A stretch of DNA of 31,453 nucleotides from Oopsacas minuta (lineage: Eukaryota > Porifera > Hexactinellida > Lyssacinosida > Leucopsacidae), in the NCBI GenBank assembly GCA_024704765.1, contig JAKMXF010000086.1, positions 1 to 31,453 on the forward strand, given 5' to 3'. The notes beneath the pieces were generated by a model, which was given only the letters and a program-made list of their open reading frames with translations, was not told where the DNA came from and did not search any database. How positions within the stretch are numbered: position 1 is the first letter of the stretch; every line of letters begins with the position of its first letter. The translations under genes and the position numbers were made by a program. Positions 10,944 to 21,233 of the stretch are shown piece by piece.

Positions 10944-11070
10944 TACAGGGTGGCTCCAAAGTTCTGATACAAACCATTTTGTCTATAATATTTATTCAGC
11001 ATGACCTACATTATTGATTCTCTATATATAATTAATACATGCTATTAGGAAGAGATTGCCTAGTCATTTA
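10944..11070 (-). repeat. 3' end and terminus of a Tc1-like element
   Basis: TACAGGGTGGCTCCAAAGTT starts at 10944. This is the terminus downstream of the minus-strand transposase that stops at 11068. The opposite terminus was not found. Confidence 0.65.
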
Positions 11071-11530
11071 TTCAATATAACCACCCTTTTTGGAAATGAC
11101 AGCCCTGAGTCTGTTCGGGAATCCTTCTACTGCGGCACGCAGAGTTTCTTGGGGTATCTTCTCCCATTCTCGACACAAGGAAATCTTTAGAGAGCTAACT
11201 GTGTTGTGTGACACAGAACAAGCCTTGTTTTCCAAGATAGACCATACAGAATAGTCCATGGGATTTAAATCGGGACTGTATGGTGGCCATTCATCCTTAT
11301 GTATAAAATTGGGAANGCAGCTACGAATATAGACTACACAATATATAGGAGCGGGAAAGAGTGTACAATTTATGACAATATATTTGTGTGGTCGAATACT
11401 TTTGTCCCTTGACTGTATATAATTTCTAGAAATCTTATGCTGAGCACGAATATTACAATAATAAGTTCTGATTGCATTCGAATTGACTAACTTTGAAAAC
11501 ACAAACTGAAGTATTTCATCAGACACCATT
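11068..11530 (-). pseudogene. Tc1-like transposase C-terminal half, split by a MITE
   Basis: The C-terminal part is clear on the minus strand: FIHKDEWPPYSPDLNPMDY, then SVW, with the third catalytic Asp intact, then VSSLKISLCREWEKIPQETL, FPNRLRAVISKKGGYIE and stop. Upstream, VFSKLVNSNAIRTYY (about 11490) resembles the 'LVFV..GVKVNSxxY' strand of the family. Between them (11327-11417) lies foreign sequence ending in the terminus of a MITE family that is complete at 15052-15301. The segment with the second catalytic Asp is missing and an N sits at 11326. The region appears as one open frame only because the insert happens to be open. N-terminal domains are not recognised above 11530. Confidence 0.75.
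11327..11417 (+). mobile_element. MITE remnant (same family as 15052-15301), left part missing at an N
   Basis: The right end GTCGAATACTTTTGTCCCTT then GACTGTA at 11391-11417 matches the right end of the complete copy (GTGGAATACTTTTGTCCTTT then AACTGTA). It is inserted at a TA inside the transposase relic. Confidence 0.65.
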
Positions 11531-12236
11531 AGACCTCGATATTTTACTCCTGGTGGTTAGATTTCTGTAATGTTTCAGTATTTTATTCCCCAGACATGGA
11601 CAGTGGAAAACCATTAAGAAATTTTTATAATTCTAGTATGTCATACAGTCCACTGGACAGTCTAAGAGGAAAATGCAGAAATTATAAAAGTATTGAATAA
11701 ATACGCAAATGGTGGCTAGTTTTAAATGCTCCAAATTTCTTGACATTTGCTCGTAGACTATTTATGCGAAGTAAGTAAAAGCACAGAATGGGCATCAGGA
11801 TCCGAGTATTTTCACCTTTTCCAATGCACTCTAATATTTATCTAATTGACTGTATGTGCAGAATAGTTTGAAAAATGATTATGCGTATGTATTGAATCGT
11901 TTGAAAAACTTAGATACGACTTAGTCTGATTTATACTAGGGTATTTTGCCTGGCTCAGACAATATCGAGTCTTCGAGAATAATTCACACCAATGATGGAA
12001 TTCTGACGTAATTGTCACATTTTTGAATTAGTGTATGCGGTTTTTGTATTGCAAAAACTGTACTATACTATAGCTCAGCTATTTATAACGAATCTCTATC
12101 TAGAAATGACTTCCTTTTTGCAAATGTGAAAGTTCTTATTTATCCTGTGGAAGCTCATGTTCTATAAGATATATTTGACTGAATGTTTTCCATATCAATT
12201 ACCTTACTTGATTCTTTCTGTCTTTCTTTATTTTAG
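11531..12236. other. Probable intron of the RNA polymerase I gene and Tc1 flank
   Basis: No upstream RPA2 exon could be recognised here. The last 30 bases (TTCTTTCTGTCTTTCTTTAT then TTTAG) form a good polypyrimidine tract and 3' splice site at 12236. Confidence 0.5.
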
Positions 12237-13793
12237 GTGTACCTCCATATATGTGGCCCTGATGACCCTTCGTTTATCGCAAGCCATAAAGAATTGGACA
12301 ATACAAATATGCTCAGTGTTTTAGCCACTTTTACACCGTTTTCTGATCACAATCAGAGTCCTAGAAATATGTATCAATGTCAGATGAGCAAACAGACTAT
12401 GGGTACACCTTGTCATGCCTTTGATACCTGTTCTGATAATCGAATTTATCGTATATTTTCACCTCAATCTCCAGTTATCAGACCTTCATCATATTTTCAA
12501 CATAGTATGGATGATTATGCCCAGGGTTTGAATTCAGTTGTTGCTGTCATTTCATATACTGGATATGATATGGAAGATGCAATGATAATTAACAAGTGTT
12601 CAATAGAAAGAGGATTTGGGCATGGTTGTGTTTATAAAAACTACAAAATCGATTTAACAGCTGCTCAGAGGAGAACATCTGACCGATCCCATTTGCAATT
12701 TGGCACAGTTGGTGGAGTATCCTCAGAGGTCTCGCGATTCTTAGATCCAGATGGCTTACCTATTATAGGTTCGTTGTTAATGAAAGGTATGCCATTCTAT
12801 GCATATTACGATATATTTTCTCTTAAACAAGTAGTTCAATTTTATCAACATGAAGAAGGTTGGGTTGAGAAGGTTTCTTTAATGGGCCCTACCAAAAGAG
12901 TCTTTTCAATCCAAGCAGGATTTCAAAATGTTTGTATTAAAGTGAGAATTTCTAGAAACGTAACTATTGGTGATAAATTCGCAAATAGGCATGGACAGAA
13001 GGGAATATGTAGTAAACTTTGGCCGACAGAAAACATGCCATTTACGGAAACTGGAATTACTCCTGATATTCTTTTCAATCCTCATGGATTTCCATCTAGG
13101 ATGACCATAGGGATGACTATTGAGCTATTGGCCGGGAAAGCTGCTTGTATTAATGGATGCAAGTATGACTCGACAGCATTTCGATTTTCCAGTCAAACGC
13201 CAGCACACCTATCCTTCTCAGAGGAACTTTTTAGAGCAGGGTATAATTATTTTGGCACTGAGAGAATGTACAGTGGTTTGTCTGGTTATGAATTTGAATC
13301 TGATATATTTCTTGGGCCTATATATTACCAAAGGTTAAGGCACATGGTATCTGATAAATTTCAAGTTCGTACTACTGGTTCTGTTAACCCTGTTACCCAT
13401 CAACCTGTACAGGGTAGAAAACGCGCTGGTGGTATGAGATTTGGTGAAATGGAGCGCGATTGTTTGCTCTCACATGGGGCTTCGTTTTTATTGAAGGATA
13501 GATTGCTTAATTGTTCAGATAAAGCATACTTTTATGTGTGTTTACAATGTGGTAATCTAATATCTTCAATGTATAATCATCTCCGGATTTACTTTGAGGA
13601 TTCTCCAATCTATACCTATCATCTCCTGCACATTGACCTGGATAACTATTCGTCAAATTATAAATACGATTGGTTATGCAATGTATGTGGAGAATTCGGA
13701 TATTCTAAACTAGTAGTATTACCTTTTGTTTTTAGGCTACTTATTTTCGAAATGGCTTCTATGAGAATTAAATTATCTCTAAAGGTTAATTAG
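12237..13793 (+). CDS. RPA2: DNA-directed RNA polymerase I subunit RPA2 (RPA135), C-terminal exon
   Basis: The second-largest subunit of nucleolar RNA polymerase I transcribes pre-rRNA; with RPA1 it forms the active centre. This 518-codon reading frame covers roughly the C-terminal half of a protein usually about 1,130 residues long. Recognised blocks in order: FSDHNQSPRNMYQCQMSKQT; SYTGYDMEDAMIINK with SIERGFGHG; GDKFANRHGQKGICSKLWP (the conserved nucleic-acid/catalytic loop); FTETGITPDILFNPHGFPSR; YYQRLRHMVSDKFQVRTTG; GGMRFGEMERDCLLSHGA; then a zinc ribbon with CLQCG and CNVCG. The RPA2-type spacing and the FNPHGFPSR block separate it from RPB2 and RPC2. It opens at a 3' splice site (12236), not at a Met. 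The frame is intact to TAG at 13791-13793, so the gene looks functional. Upstream exons were not found in the window. Confidence 0.96.
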   Translation: MYLHICGPDDPSFIASHKELDNTNMLSVLATFTPFSDHNQSPRNMYQCQMSKQTMGTPCHAFDTCSDNRIYRIFSPQSPVIRPSSYFQHSMDDYAQGLNSVVAVISYTGYDMEDAMIINKCSIERGFGHGCVYKNYKIDLTAAQRRTSDRSHLQFGTVGGVSSEVSRFLDPDGLPIIGSLLMKGMPFYAYYDIFSLKQVVQFYQHEEGWVEKVSLMGPTKRVFSIQAGFQNVCIKVRISRNVTIGDKFANRHGQKGICSKLWPTENMPFTETGITPDILFNPHGFPSRMTIGMTIELLAGKAACINGCKYDSTAFRFSSQTPAHLSFSEELFRAGYNYFGTERMYSGLSGYEFESDIFLGPIYYQRLRHMVSDKFQVRTTGSVNPVTHQPVQGRKRAGGMRFGEMERDCLLSHGASFLLKDRLLNCSDKAYFYVCLQCGNLISSMYNHLRIYFEDSPIYTYHLLHIDLDNYSSNYKYDWLCNVCGEFGYSKLVVLPFVFRLLIFEMASMRIKLSLKVN

Positions 13794-14071
13794 CTAAATT
13801 TTCGAGAACTATCTGGACGATTAAGTATGTTTTTTTAATTTTACATAGATTACTTGGAATATTTGGAATTGTACAAGTATACAGTACAGTTCACCTCTAT
13901 AAGTCGGGTCTCTATTATTGGTGAACCTCCATATGCTGTGCAATTTGGTCCATCCTCACTCATCACCATATATACAAACTTATATAAGCGGGGAGTATTG
14001 AATTGGGCATACTTTAATGCTAACTGGGCCTCACATCATTAACTTTTACCTTGATAAGTGTGGAATTCTAT

Positions 14072-14077
14072 AATAAA
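14072..14077 (+). terminator. Candidate polyadenylation signal of RPA2
   Basis: AATAAA lies 279 bases after the RPA2 stop codon, in a T-rich context. The small open frame at 13854-14042 between them has no recognised motif and is best read as 3' UTR. Confidence 0.45.
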
Positions 14078-15051
14078 TCTTATTGATACTCTGTTATTGT
14101 GCCAAATTACTAGAAAACATTTATCGCTATGATGAATTGAAATCTTTGGGTTCTATGATGATAATATCTAATACAGTTGTATTTCAACAAATAACCTTAG
14201 GTTATATTATCATACTTATATATCTTTGAAAAGTCATTTGGGTTATCCAAAGATTCTCCGTCCTCAACTCCCTAATAATAGATATTCTACTTTATGTGGA
14301 AATTACGTCATAAATTTACCACAATGTAGATTACAAATGTCAACTGTATTCAACCTTTCTTTACATCAATACCAGAAAATCTATTTACCAAAATAATTTT
14401 ATCTTTATTCCGTATCAGAATTCCTTTTCTCTTCATCATGTTATAATCTTATCATGTAAACTCTTGTGGAAGTAATTAAAGTAAACTTCGGATTTAATGG
14501 CATTCATTTGGGCAAGCGAACAAGGTTGTTATCTACTACATATGATCGTGATTGATGAGAGCAGAGTTGGCAAACGGAGGCGACAAGTATTGAGTTATAT
14601 ATATAGTACACTTTAGATGTACATACAGCGTTTTATGCATTTCTATGCACTACATTATACTACATATCACCTGTTTGTCATATGTATGGTTAACTGTTTG
14701 CAAGAGGATTCCATCATATTAAAATGAATGTATTTTGAGTCCATCAAAGTATATATAGACATTCGGAGCAACTTCGGACTTAGCGACACATCTTAGGTTT
14801 AGAGAATATTGGATATTACATTGTACAAAATGACTATATTTAAATGCGTTTCCATTTTGGTTAGAGGACATCGGTATGATTCAAAACAAGGGAAGTTTAA
14901 TGGTGTACAATATATGATTAGATCAATCCAAATCCAATTGTTCACAAATGAAACTAGTTGATAAGCGTTTCTGCATTACAAATGAAACCATTCCTACATT
15001 ATCCGTAATATCCGAAGTGAATTGGATGCATCAGGTTTGGAAAAGTGTTGA
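14078..15051. other. Spacer, nothing recognised
   Basis: AT-rich, no gene or repeat identified. Confidence 0.4.
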
Positions 15052-15301
15052 TACAGTTCGTGGGCAAAAGTATTCGACCACTTACCGTATTTAACCCTAA
15101 ATATATCAAACTAAATTCTAATTACTCTAATGTTTAAAATGGCTATTAGTTGTAAAGTAGAGAATAAGCGTGAACAAGATTAATTTATGTAGATTGACAG
15201 ATATCAATGTATAAGAATATCTTAGTTGCATGGGAGAATACGAATATAACAAAATATTTTGCTATCCTGAAATGGTGGAATACTTTTGTCCTTTAACTGT
15301 A
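15052..15301. mobile_element. Complete MITE, Tc1/mariner type, about 250 bp
   Basis: Left end TACAGTTCGTGGGCAAAAGT then ATTCGACCACT at 15052; right end, read inwards on the minus strand, TACAGTTAAAGGACAAAAGT then ATTCCACCATT from 15301. The ends are inverted repeats of about 30 bp with a few mismatches, flanked by TA. There is no coding capacity. A second, truncated copy is at 11327-11417. Confidence 0.8.
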
Positions 15302-15748
15302 TATTCGAAGTGGCATAATATGGCATGTCGTTATACCGAAATATTGTGAGTATAAACTACTCCTGTGGAGTTCTGGGCTAAAGAAACCCGATGTCGATAA
15401 ATTCGAAGTTTACTGTGGCAACAACTTGAAAGTGATTTTGAACAAGAGTGTATTTTTATCACATATTAATCGGATTCAGCTTTATTAGCTGAAAATGATG
15501 ATTATGCTAGGGAAAAGGAAATACGCATAGTATTAGAACCAATAGGCACAAAATTAATATTGTTGATTGGGAATTTCCAGTTTTAGCTATACAAAGTGTT
15601 TTTCAGTGGCAAAGCCACCCCAGGAGGGTCGGAGGGTGTCCAGCCTCTTGGCATAGAAATTATTTTATTCCTATATTGTGTCCCTAAATGTATATTCATA
15701 AATTCTTCTTTTTATGAATTCCCTGTTTCATTATTAGTCCAGAATATA
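15302..15748. other. Spacer with a GC-richer patch
   Basis: Nothing coding recognised. At 15605-15655, CAGTGGCAAAGCCACCCCAG and a following GGAGGGTCGGAGGGTG patch resemble the ends of some hAT-type elements, but no partner end was found. Confidence 0.3.
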
Positions 15749-15752
15749 GACC
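15749..15752. repeat. Target site duplication (GACC), left copy
   Basis: GACC directly precedes the left terminus TGTTG and is repeated at 23614-23617 directly after the right terminus. Confidence 0.85.
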
Positions 15753-15774
15753 TGTTGCGTAGGATTTTGACTCG
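15753..15774 (+). repeat. Left terminal inverted repeat of the Ginger1-like element
   Basis: TGTTGCGTAGGATTTTGACT followed by CG; an exact reverse complement of 23592-23613. Confidence 0.92.
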
Positions 15775-15805
15775 CAATACAAAATCCCAATAGCATATTT
15801 ATGGT

Positions 15806-15993
15806 GCGGGTCAAAATCCAACGATGTAGTATATGCGTAGGATTTTGACCCGCATCAAAATGTATTTTTGTCGTAGGATTTTGACCCGCATCAAAATGTA
15901 TTTTTGTCGTAGGATTTTGACCCGCATATAATGCATTATTGTCGTACGATTCTAACCCACATATATTATATTATTCTCGTAGGATTTTGACTC
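15806..15993. repeat. Subterminal array of TIR-like motifs
   Basis: The TIR core CGTAGGATTTTGACYCG recurs just inside the left end: one inverted copy at 15806-15823, direct copies at 15835, 15871 and 15907 spaced exactly 36 bp apart, a diverged copy at about 15942-15962 and another at 15977-15993. The 16-bp linker CAAAATGTATTTTTGT is also repeated. Only one end of the element has this array. Repeated subterminal copies of a terminal motif usually serve as transposase binding sites; that role is inferred. Confidence 0.85.
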
Positions 15994-16910
15994 TAAAGTA
16001 ATCTTACTTCTCTGTCATTGACTTTTCGAATTCCATACACTTTCATTACGTAATTACCACTAAATGTGCGTAATGTAATTCAACTTTAGACTAGCTATAC
16101 GTATACGTAACTGAATAAGCAAGTCAATTTAGAGCTGGATTCTACAAAGTAGTGAATTTGTTTGATAACATGTAAACTATGTTCCCACTACGTATAACAA
16201 TTTACACCATGTTTAATTATCCAAAATACCAACAATAGACAGTATATATATATATTTTATATTAATATACTTGGACAGAAGGTGGTAGGTATTTGATAAT
16301 TGTATTCAATAACTCATAATAAATAATATAATTTAACATATCAATTTATATATTGCAATATATTCTATCAAATAACATTAATTTTGCAAGCATTAGCATG
16401 ATAATGAATATTCGGAATATCTTAAGTACGAATTATAGGCGGTTTCATCTTTGCCCATTTCGCTATACTTCCTAACAAGCTTTAAGGAATGACTACTGAA
16501 ATATGTTCATCTATTGCACAAGCGTAGATTATGCATTTGTTACGGAGGTCTTGGTATAATGTTGATACACATATAGAGTTGAAGTGAAAACTGCGAACCT
16601 CTGGCACGCTGCATACTCCTGGATAACACTAGATTTCTATAAACAAAACAAGTCAGGTGCGGTGTCCTCCTCCTTCCCCTTACAGCCACCCCCTAACGCT
16701 AAATGTTTAACGTTAACTTCACCTTGTTTATGTGTGCAGTGTAGGAGCGAGCTTGATGTGATTGCGATCACACCAAATTCGATTCTAAGCTGCAACATAA
16801 ACGAATAAGTACAATAAATCGTAATTTAACAGACACGCGGTGAGCTAACGGACCCGGAACGGCCACAGACAAGGAGATATTAAAAATAAAAAATAGACAA
16901 GAAACTTGCT
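15994..16910. other. Non-coding 3' part of the Ginger1-like element
   Basis: AT-rich with a TATATA run near 16243-16255. The stretch 16590-16900 is richer in G+C. A 74-codon plus-strand open frame (16584-16808) shows no motif and is not supported. Confidence 0.35.
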
Positions 16911-17103
16911 TGTATCTGATTCCATGCTGTATTTCGTCTCGGCGTAGAGTCGTCAATTGCGCTGCCTTTCTCGCAATATACTTAGATGGTAGAGTGATGA
17001 TATTCGTCACTGGGGATGTGCTGTTGCAGGTCGCGTTTCCATTATCTGGGCTCACCATGATAGGGATTGCGTTGCCTCGATAACCTCGGGCAGAGGTCCC
17101 CAC
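16911..17103 (-). other. Coding-like stretch after the protease exon, unassigned
   Basis: The minus strand reads openly as G-N-A-I-P-I-M-V-S-P-D-N-G-N-A-T-C-N, then SPVTNIITLPSKYIARKAAQ, then LRRDEIQHGIRYKQ, with even residue composition unlike the spacer. It is one frame shifted from the end of the protease exon, so it may be the original C-terminus of that protein after a frameshift, or chance. No domain recognised. Confidence 0.3.
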
Positions 17104-18422
17104 AAGGTTCGATGTACCTTGCCTTTGAGCGCTTTCGAATGATGGAAAAGAGTCGTGAATCGTTAAGAATTAGGCAAAAGAGTGCAAGAGGTAGAATACA
17201 ATATTGAGTGATGAAAGTGTCAAAGTCCCAAAATTGGATAATTGGTTTTCTCATTCCGTCATATTTATAGAATTGCCCGTTTTGGTAAAGGATTGGATAG
17301 AAGTGTCTACTACTCAATATACTAAATCCAGCAAGTTGGTAGTGAAGTGTCCGTTGGTTGTGACTGATGGTAGAAAGTTCGCCAATATACTTGCAAAAAT
17401 GTCTGGCAAATCGGGTAGACGTCCAATTTCTATTGTTAGCATGACAGGTATTGACTTGAATTGACCAGATATCCTCTCTAAGACAGCAGTAGTTGATCCA
17501 CAAGACTTGCATTTAATATGAACGAGACTTCGATTAACAGATGATTCCAGGTTTGTAATAACGCCTCCTATATTACTAATCATGAATTGTGTCTCAAAGG
17601 TATTGGTGCATTCGTGGCATTGGAAGAGAGTGAAATATTTGTGGTGACCCAAATCTTCTGTTCGTAAATATTTGATGATGTTACCCTCTGATCCAAAGAA
17701 ATCGTAAGACCGTATCAATCCTGAGGAATCATAAATAACTTCAAGCCCAATTTTAGTAGTAACATATCCTCGAAGTGTCTCAAATTTACAATTAGCAGCC
17801 AATTCGAATATGTATTGGAATTCAGCTTCAACATGTGTATTTCCGAATAACTTCAGTGAGTCTATGATGGTTGCTTTATTCGAAGTAAGAATAGCCAATA
17901 TATTGTCGATAGAACAGGTGTTAGATTGCACGATGTTGTTATACTCTCCTCCCCATTTAGGATATGGGATAAGATCTGATGCATTTTGTATGGATTGTTC
18001 TGGTATTTCAATGATCTCATGAACTTGCTCAGTTGGGAATATTAACTCAATTATTGCTGGTAATAGAACAGTAATTGGATGGTCAAGATCTCTTTGTGTC
18101 TCTTCAAGTATTTCAGTAGGATAGGAGGAACGATATTCTGCGTACCAATTACCGGCTGATACAGTAAGTTTCTCCTTAATCTCAAAATTTAGTTCCTTGG
18201 GTGGATGGTAAGAATATAGTAAATTCAATGAAGTTAGAGATGCAGCTTTTGTAGCGAGTCTCTCATGTAGTTGGGTTAAGTAAGTGTTATTGACAAGGGC
18301 TGATAGTATTCGAGGTTTCAATTGAAGTAGCTCAGGGTCGATATTTTCATAGATTGAGCGTTGTTACAGTGTTTCAAATGTTTCTTCCATTGTATCCAGG
18401 TCCAATATATCATCCAATGAAT
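17042..18422 (-). pseudogene. USP (C19)-like cysteine protease exon of the Ginger1-like element
   Basis: Seventh exon of the transposon gene. It starts after a 3' splice site (TATTTAG, 18423-18429) with DSLDDILDLDTMEETFETL, then a TAA (18364-18366), then 350 open codons. Features match ubiquitin-specific protease folds. A Cys box reads SNTCSIDNILAIL (family NTCYMNSxLQ). Two CxxC pairs follow, FQCHEC and HIKCKSCG (the USP zinc finger). A His box SRHFYPILYQNGQFYKYDG is reached after a frameshift near 17315. The order Cys...Zn...His excludes Ulp1-type proteases, which have His before Cys. A one-base shift at the end of exon 6 would join the two reading frames, so it was probably the C-terminal domain of the integrase protein. 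Role unknown; processing or deubiquitination of the transposase complex is a guess. The end, after KYDGMRKPIIQFWDFDTF, is uncertain. Confidence 0.7.
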
Positions 18423-21225
18423 CTAAATACATAATAAGTATGTGAAATGTAGGATTGCTATTACGTATTAATCGAATCAATACAGAACACAACTAGTTTT
18501 ATATGTACGTAATCATGGGCTGAGTCAATTAGTTATAGTTCAGTACAATATTGTCTCGCTAATATATTTACCGCTAGGAGGGAATGTGCGAGATCTTTTG
18601 GATTTCTTTGATTTGCCTGTCTTCGTTCGAACCTGCCTTTTTTCGTTCATGCGAGAATGATATTTTCGTCATAGATTGATGGGTAATTGTTGTTGTTTTG
18701 CTATCTGGGTCTTTGCGAGCAACTAGGTGGCTTGGTTTAACTTTCTCTATCGTATATGGTCCCAAATATTTCCTTACATCTTTTGTTCCTGGGAGTCGCT
18801 TGGCTTTCTTTATATTATGTACAAGTACTTCATCTCCTTCCACAAATTCTGATCTAAAGTTAAAACAATGATTATACAAGGATTTATAATCTGCCAATTC
18901 CGTACAGTTTGTAATGATGTTATTTTTATAACTAAAAGTAAGTGTTTTCGAATTTAAGAATTCATATATTTGAGGAAACAAGAAATTAGTTCCGATTCAA
19001 GACTATTTCATATTTACCTGATTATACAACAATCAGTAAATTTAATGTAATTTAGTAAGAATGATGTATGAAATTCCAACAAGTTACATCACAACAAGAA
19101 TGTGTTTCGTTATTGCTTACCTGTTGTGTTTGACTTTGCTGTCATAAGTTTTCTTTTGAATTTTCTGACCAGCCTTGATGTTTTCAATGGCAGTCATCCT
19201 GTCAGCTTTACGTGTTGGGGAAAGATTTTCTATGCATTCGTTATCAATTATAGGAAAGTCAAATGGGCGTGGTTAGTTTGCATCCATTTGAATATTCTAA
19301 TCTTTTGATACTTCTACCTCTGAGATATCAGCTTCGGTTAGTAATCCGGGGAAAGTTGGAGAAGTGATAAGATTGAGAAGGTTAGATGAATCAAATTCTC
19401 TCCCCAACATGAGATAAAAGGGTGTGTAGCTTGTAGAGATTTTGGTTTGAGTATTTGCTGCTAGTACTGCTGTCTGTAATTTCTCTGTCCATTCAGTGTC
19501 CCCATCAGATTGCATCTTGTTGATCTTCTATTTGTAAAAAGTGTTGAATTGATTCAAAGCTATCTAATGATAAACGATGTGTATTAAACGTATGTAAGGC
19601 TTATAATACATAGATATATATTTATATTTAGCATCAATACTCACGTTTTCAATATTTTGTTGTGTGACTCAACAAGTCCGTTACTTTGTGGGTGGTATGC
19701 TGTGGTTCTTCTGGTGTTGACATTTATCTTCTTGTGAAATTCTTGAAATTCCTATTTCGAAAGTAAATAAGAGAACGATAACAATCTATTACGCGCATGT
19801 ATTTAGTATTGTACAACAATAGTTAGAAAGATACAACGATTATTACGGTAAATTTTCCATCCGAAGGTAGCAGCATCAATTCGCAAATTCTTATTTATAA
19901 GTATTTAACATAAATTAAAATCCAATTTTCCACACGGTTTCTTTAATATGGCCATCAGGACGCACAATTTCCTACCAGGGTATATATTGAAGCAATGCGT
20001 TGACAATTAACAATCCAACATGTTACGTACGTATATCCAATATAGTAAGTTGTATTGTGTATCGGGGATAATTTACTTGGTGTATTTACCAATTACTAAT
20101 CTCGAGGATGTAAAAAATATGAGTTACCTTGCTTGAGAATTCTGTTCCCTGATCATGTTGGAGGATGTTAGGTACGCCAAATGAGTGATAAATTTCATGT
20201 AAACAATCCAATATTTCTTTAGAAGTTTAAGTCTTGAGTGGTCGGGCAATTACAAATTTACTCAGGTAGCACCCGATGACAAGAATGTGCTGAAATCCAA
20301 GTACAGTGCGAGACATATTGCATATGAGATCAATTCCACAATGACACCATGGTTCTTCAAGAGGAGGAATAGGTTGAAGCTCTCGTTGTGGTTGAGGAGG
20401 TAGAGCATCAGAGGTTTGACAGTCATGGCAAGTTCGGATCTAGAACGGGAAATGATTTAATTGTCATTTTGTAGTCCAGTCTAATGTAATTTGCTACGTC
20501 CCAGATGTCCCACTAATTAGCATTTCGTCCCGCTTTTTCTTCACTCAGGTTAGCAAATATGTTTATGTGAAATACTCCCACTACCTATCCCAATTACTAA
20601 CTACCGCAAGGATGATTAGTTGTTAGATACATGGTTGGTTGGTTGTATCGCACAAATAGATTTCCATAAGATAAAATAGTATACCGGTATACGAAATAGC
20701 ATCAGATCGCACAATATTAATTTTATAATCGCACAAATAAAGCTGTATACAGTATAATAATTATAAGGTGAATAACCTCAAACTATAAAATACATGCTGT
20801 TCTCAGACTTACCAATCCCTTTTGCAAATTTCCCTGGATTTTCAAAATTTGTAATCCAGGGATCCCTGGAGGGTTGGTAAATCTGTGTTCTCAGCCACAT
20901 TTTCTTGGAAAATCATATATGAAAGAAATAACTAATTTAGTAACTCACATAGGATCCAACATCATTGTACATGCCATTCCAATCATTTTTGTTTCGGATT
21001 CCATCAATGGTAGTGTTGATTCCAGGATCAGTAACTTTGTAATACAATCCGATAATGTTGTCAATTTCTGAGACTAGTGGAATCTCCAAGTATTTCACAC
21101 AGCCATTTTTCTTTCTGAAATCTCCAAAAAATTTATTTTAGTCAAACTCAGAGGTTGTACGTAGCATTGAGGGGCAGAGGAGCCCCCTAGCGTTTTCGCC
21201 CTTCTCATCTCCCTATGGTACGCAA

Positions 21226-21233
21226 ATTTAATG
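21226..21233. repeat. MULE target site duplication ATTTAATG, left copy
   Basis: ATTTAATG at 21226-21233 is repeated at 23178-23185, directly outside the MULE inverted repeats. Confidence 0.65.

Noticed and set aside
13854-14042. 62-codon open frame after RPA2
   Set aside because: Lies between the RPA2 stop and the polyadenylation signal; no motif, most likely 3' UTR.
15605-15655. hAT terminus next to the Ginger1-like element
   Set aside because: Only one end with a generic CAGTGGC start; no inverted partner or duplication seen.
15834-15930. CRISPR-like array
   Set aside because: The 36-bp spacing is regular, but the linkers are themselves repeats, the unit equals the transposon terminus, and the genome is eukaryotic.
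17314-18321. USP-like ORF as an independent host deubiquitinase gene
   Set aside because: It starts at a splice acceptor, lies inside the transposon ends, is in line with the integrase exons and contains a stop and a frameshift.
18574-20450. Gypsy LTR retrotransposon (from the integrase sequence)
   Set aside because: The integrase is split by introns, there is no reverse transcriptase, gag or LTR, and the ends are short inverted repeats with TGTTG and a 4-bp duplication. This fits a Ginger1-type DNA transposon.
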